From Chachezhania antarctica (GTDB taxonomy: Bacteria; Pseudomonadota; Alphaproteobacteria; Rhodobacterales; Rhodobacteraceae), in the NCBI RefSeq assembly GCF_003646465.1, contig NZ_QZEX01000005.1, positions 125,123 to 189,122 on the forward strand: a stretch of 64,000 bases of DNA. The letters run 5' to 3'. The notes below the pieces were generated by a model, which was not told the DNA's origin, searched no databases, and was given only the letters and a program-made list of their open reading frames with translations. Both the position numbers and the translations under genes were made by a program. Positions within the stretch are counted from its first letter, which is position 1, and each line of letters starts with the position of its first letter. This document shows positions 61,478-64,000 of the stretch, piece by piece.

Positions 61478-61711
61478 ATGTCGCCCTTCGCCAAAGTGAT
61501 CGCGCTGCCCGTCCGCGCCTATCGCCTGATCCTGTCGCCCTGGGTCGGGCATCACTGCCGGTTTCAGCCCACCTGTTCGGAATACGCGTTGAACGCGCTG
61601 GAACAGCACGGCGCCCTGCGGGGCACGTGGCTGGCGGCGCGGCGCATCGGACGCTGCCACCCGTGGGGACAATCGGGCTACGATCCCGTGCCCGGCCCCA
61701 AATCTGATTGA
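61478..61711 (+). CDS. yidD: Membrane protein insertion efficiency factor YidD
   Basis: 77 aa. [33 protein letters not shown] contains the invariant C-x-x-x-P-T-C-S-x-Y-A. A membrane-bound helper of YidC. Last gene of the group, converging on cheB with 3 bases between stops. Confidence 0.95.
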   Translation: MSPFAKVIALPVRAYRLILSPWVGHHCRFQPTCSEYALNALEQHGALRGTWLAARRIGRCHPWGQSGYDPVPGPKSD

Positions 61712-61714
61712 CCC

Positions 61715-62788
61715 CTAGCCGGCCGACAGGCGCATGACAGCCTCGGGGATGCGGTCCAGCGCCATCTGCTCTTCCACGCCCCCCCTCTTGAACGCCTCTT
61801 TCGGCATGCCGTAGACGACAGAGGACTCTTCGTCCTGCCCCACGGTGCGCGCGCCGCTTTCGCGCATCTCCAGCAGGCCGCGGGCACCATCGTCGCCCAT
61901 GCCGGTCATGATCACGCCCACGGCGTTCTTTCCCGCCACCCGCGCGACCGACCGGAACAGCACATCGACCGACGGCCTGTGACGCGACACCAGCGGGCCT
62001 TCGATCACGTCGACACCATAGGACGCGCCGGACCGTGTCAGCACGCAATGCTTGTTGCCGGGCGCGATCAGCACCTGCCCCCGCAGCATCCTGTCGCCGC
62101 TTTTCGCTTCCTTCACCGTGACGGCGCAGAGCGAGTCGAGCCGTTGCGCGAAGGCAGAGGTGAACGCCTCCGGCATGTGCTGGACGATGACGATGGGCGG
62201 GCAGTTCTGGGGCAGGCGTTCCAGGACCAAGCGCAGGGCTTCGGTGCCCCCGGTCGACGCACCTATGGCCACCACCTTTTCCGTGGTGCGTGCCATCGCG
62301 CGGGGACCGGGCGCGGCCAGCACCGCGTCCGCGGTCAGCTTCTTTTCGATCAGCGCGCGGGGCCGGACCGAAAGGCGCGCCTGCGCCGCGGCCTTCACCG
62401 CATCGCGGATCACGGTGCAGGCGTCTTCGAAGAAATCCTTCACCCCCAGTTCGGGCTTGCAGACGATATCGACCGCACCGGCCTCGAGCGCGAGGCTGAG
62501 GGTTTCGGAATTGGGCGACACCAGCGATGAACACATCACCACCGGCACCGGCCGCTGTGCCATCAGCCGGCGCAGGAAGGTGATCCCGTCCATGCGCGGC
62601 ATCTCGACATCCAGCGTGATGACATCTGGCACCTGCTTGCGGATCTTTTCCGCCGCGACGTACGGATCGGCGGCGACGGCGATCACCTGCAGATCGGGAT
62701 CGGCATCCAGGATCTTCTGCATCGCCTGGCGCACGACCGCGCTGTCGTCGACGACAAGCACCTTGTATGGCTTTCTTGGCCGCAGCAT
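61715..62788 (-). CDS. cheB: Chemotaxis response regulator protein-glutamate methylesterase
   Basis: 357 aa. Receiver domain with phospho-acceptor Asp60 ([13 protein letters not shown]) and D14-D15; effector methylesterase with Ser178 in GASTGG, His204 in VQHMPE and Asp300 in TGMGDDGA. It removes methyl groups from chemoreceptors. Follows cheR by 3 bases. Confidence 0.96.
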   Translation of the reverse strand: MLRPRKPYKVLVVDDSAVVRQAMQKILDADPDLQVIAVAADPYVAAEKIRKQVPDVITLDVEMPRMDGITFLRRLMAQRPVPVVMCSSLVSPNSETLSLALEAGAVDIVCKPELGVKDFFEDACTVIRDAVKAAAQARLSVRPRALIEKKLTADAVLAAPGPRAMARTTEKVVAIGASTGGTEALRLVLERLPQNCPPIVIVQHMPEAFTSAFAQRLDSLCAVTVKEAKSGDRMLRGQVLIAPGNKHCVLTRSGASYGVDVIEGPLVSRHRPSVDVLFRSVARVAGKNAVGVIMTGMGDDGARGLLEMRESGARTVGQDEESSVVYGMPKEAFKRGGVEEQMALDRIPEAVMRLSAG

Positions 62789-62791
62789 CGA

Positions 62792-63667
62792 TCAGATCTT
62801 TCTGTAAATGGACGGTGAAACCGTCTTCAGGTCGGACCGGTTCTTCACCGGTTCGGCATGGCCCGTCAGCAGGATGCCCCCGGGCCGGATCAGCGATGCG
62901 ACATTGGTCAGCACACGGTCCTGGGTTTCGCGGTCGAAATAGATCAGGACGTTGCGCAGGAAGACGATGTCCATCGTTTCCGATCGAAGCGGCGCGGTAT
63001 CGAGAAGGTTGGCCTGCAGGAAGCGCGCGATGGAGCGCAGTTCGGGTTCGACGCGGTAATAGGGCCGCCCGCTCTTGTCCCGCAATTTCTTCGATCTGAG
63101 CAGGAAGCGCATGCGCCGTTCGGCGCTGAGACCGCTGATTTCCTCCTCCGTGTAGGTCGCCGCGGCGGCCTTGCGCAGGATGGCCTTGGACAGATCGCTG
63201 CCCAGCAGCCGGACCCGGCCCGGGACCGTCATGTATTCCTCGCTTTCCGCCAGCATCATGGCGGCCGACCAGAGTTCCGCCCCCGTGGAACAGGCCGCGC
63301 TCCACACGACAAGCGGATGGCGGCTGCCGATCCCGTCCTTCTTCAGAAGGCCAAGCCCCTCGCGCGCGAGCCAATCGTATTGATGGCTTTCGCGGAAGAA
63401 ATCCGTCGTGTGCGTGGCCAGCGCTTCGGTCAGAAGGCGCGTTTCGACGCCCGTCGTGTCATTGTCCAGCCGGTCAAGGTAGGCGTCGAAGTCCTTCAAT
63501 CCCAGCGACCGCAGCCGCTGCGACAGACGCAGCCGGATGAAATCGGTCTTGGTGACATCGATCTGCACGCCGGAGGTCTTGCGCGTCCGTTCGGCAATGC
63601 GCCGGCAATGCGCGGGCGTGATCTGGTATTCGACGTAATCAGGGTTCACGAGGTTCATCCACGACAT
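62792..63667 (-). CDS. cheR: Chemotaxis protein methyltransferase
   Basis: 291 aa from ATG 63667. N-terminal helical domain with RIAERTRKTSGVQIDVTKTDFIRLRLSQRL, C-terminal SAM domain (VVWSAACSTGAELWSAAMML, DIVFLRNVLIYFDRETQ). The expected C-S-x-G-E-E-x-Y motif is C-S-T-G-A-E-L-W: Glu remains but the first acidic position is Ala and Tyr is Trp, worth noting. An ATG at 63658 is an alternative start. Confidence 0.93.
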   Translation of the reverse strand: MSWMNLVNPDYVEYQITPAHCRRIAERTRKTSGVQIDVTKTDFIRLRLSQRLRSLGLKDFDAYLDRLDNDTTGVETRLLTEALATHTTDFFRESHQYDWLAREGLGLLKKDGIGSRHPLVVWSAACSTGAELWSAAMMLAESEEYMTVPGRVRLLGSDLSKAILRKAAAATYTEEEISGLSAERRMRFLLRSKKLRDKSGRPYYRVEPELRSIARFLQANLLDTAPLRSETMDIVFLRNVLIYFDRETQDRVLTNVASLIRPGGILLTGHAEPVKNRSDLKTVSPSIYRKI

Positions 63668-63723
63668 CTTCCCGCGCCGTGTTCCCAGGGCACATTGCAA
63701 AAGCTGACGGCCCGAAGCAGGCG

Positions 63724-64000
63724 TCAGTTGGCGTATTCAAAGGGCCTCGCGGCCTGCCGGACACCGTGACACAGGATGTGATCGATCCGCAGGAGGATCG
63801 CGATGCTGTCCTCTGTCCGGATCATGCCGCGCGCCTCGTCGCACTGCCAGCCCGACAGGGTTTCCGGCACCGGTTCGATCGCGTCCTCGGGAACTTCGTC
63901 GACACGCAGAACCTCGTCCGCGATCACGCCGAGCGAGGTCGTCCGGTCGTCGATCGAGAACTCGAAGACGACGATCCGGTCGTCCTCGGCCCCGTCGGCG
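63724..64000 (-). CDS. cheW: Chemotaxis coupling protein CheW (C-terminal part)
   Basis: The 3' end of a gene that starts beyond the right edge. VVFEFSIDDRTTSLGVIADEVLRVDEV and the following acidic stretch fit the second half of a CheW/SH3-like fold. CheW links receptors to CheA. Precedes cheR and cheB on the same strand, so a chemotaxis operon continues to the right. Confidence 0.88.
   Translation of the reverse strand, partial: ADGAEDDRIVVFEFSIDDRTTSLGVIADEVLRVDEVPEDAIEPVPETLSGWQCDEARGMIRTEDSIAILLRIDHILCHGVRQAARPFEYAN

Overview
Chromosomal segment of a high-GC alphaproteobacterium, almost certainly Rhodobacterales (Roseobacter/Rhodobacter group). This rests on the gene neighbourhoods (argS, SPOR protein, nagZ, scpA, scpB; an Lrp regulator divergent from cysG, DUF2849, sulfite reductase, cysH, DUF934; hmuR with tonB/exbBD opposite hmuSTUV), on the double-length dCTP deaminase and on a single-cysteine DksA. 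There is no rRNA operon, prophage, integrase, transposase or CRISPR array. tRNA-Pro(GGG) and tRNA-Arg(ACG) are present. Strand use follows local operons.

Layout. 0-11.4 kb is core housekeeping: a MerR-family regulator with a long acidic repeat tail, tRNA-Pro, dcd, the minus-strand run dgt, argS, SPOR protein, nagZ, scpA, scpB, then erpA. 11.4-14.2 kb is a three-gene accessory operon between erpA and xthA: a 241-aa protein made of eleven ~20-residue repeats, an uncharacterised helical protein and a DMT-family exporter. This is the best candidate for an undescribed system. 14.2-14.6 kb is a non-coding divergent region with two perfect DnaA-box sequences inside inverted repeats. 14.6-26.3 kb holds xthA, an FkbM-methyltransferase/glycosyltransferase fusion, PPK2, an HNH nuclease, a VWA/MoxR set split by an AT-richer patch with a second HNH nuclease, and a secreted protein whose C-terminus resembles the beta domain of human VHL.

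26.9-31.3 kb: dksA, a flavin monooxygenase, an IscA-type protein, tpiA and a cytochrome P450. 31.5-37.7 kb: assimilatory sulfate reduction (Lrp regulator, siroheme synthesis, sulfite reductase, APS reductase, ferredoxin-NADP reductase). 37.8-41.3 kb: XdhC, a molybdopterin-binding protein and the small and medium subunits of a CO-dehydrogenase-type enzyme, with the large catalytic subunit absent from its expected place. 41.3-50.5 kb: a complete TonB-energised haem uptake locus with a candidate RirA operator. 50.7-64 kb: infC (ATA start), PRC-barrel protein, HxlR regulator/VOC pair, a periplasmic glucan protein, an HPP-CBS membrane protein, tRNA-Arg, a histidine kinase, a flavin disulfide oxidoreductase with a TVP38 membrane protein, rpmH-rnpA-yidD and the start of a chemotaxis cluster (cheB, cheR, cheW).

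A short palindrome, GGTGCGTG(G/C)-N3-(C/G)CACGCACC followed by CTAC or CCTAC-like tail, recurs nine times, always after gene 3' ends. Some copies are embedded in longer composite elements and three lie in a 72-bp tandem array.
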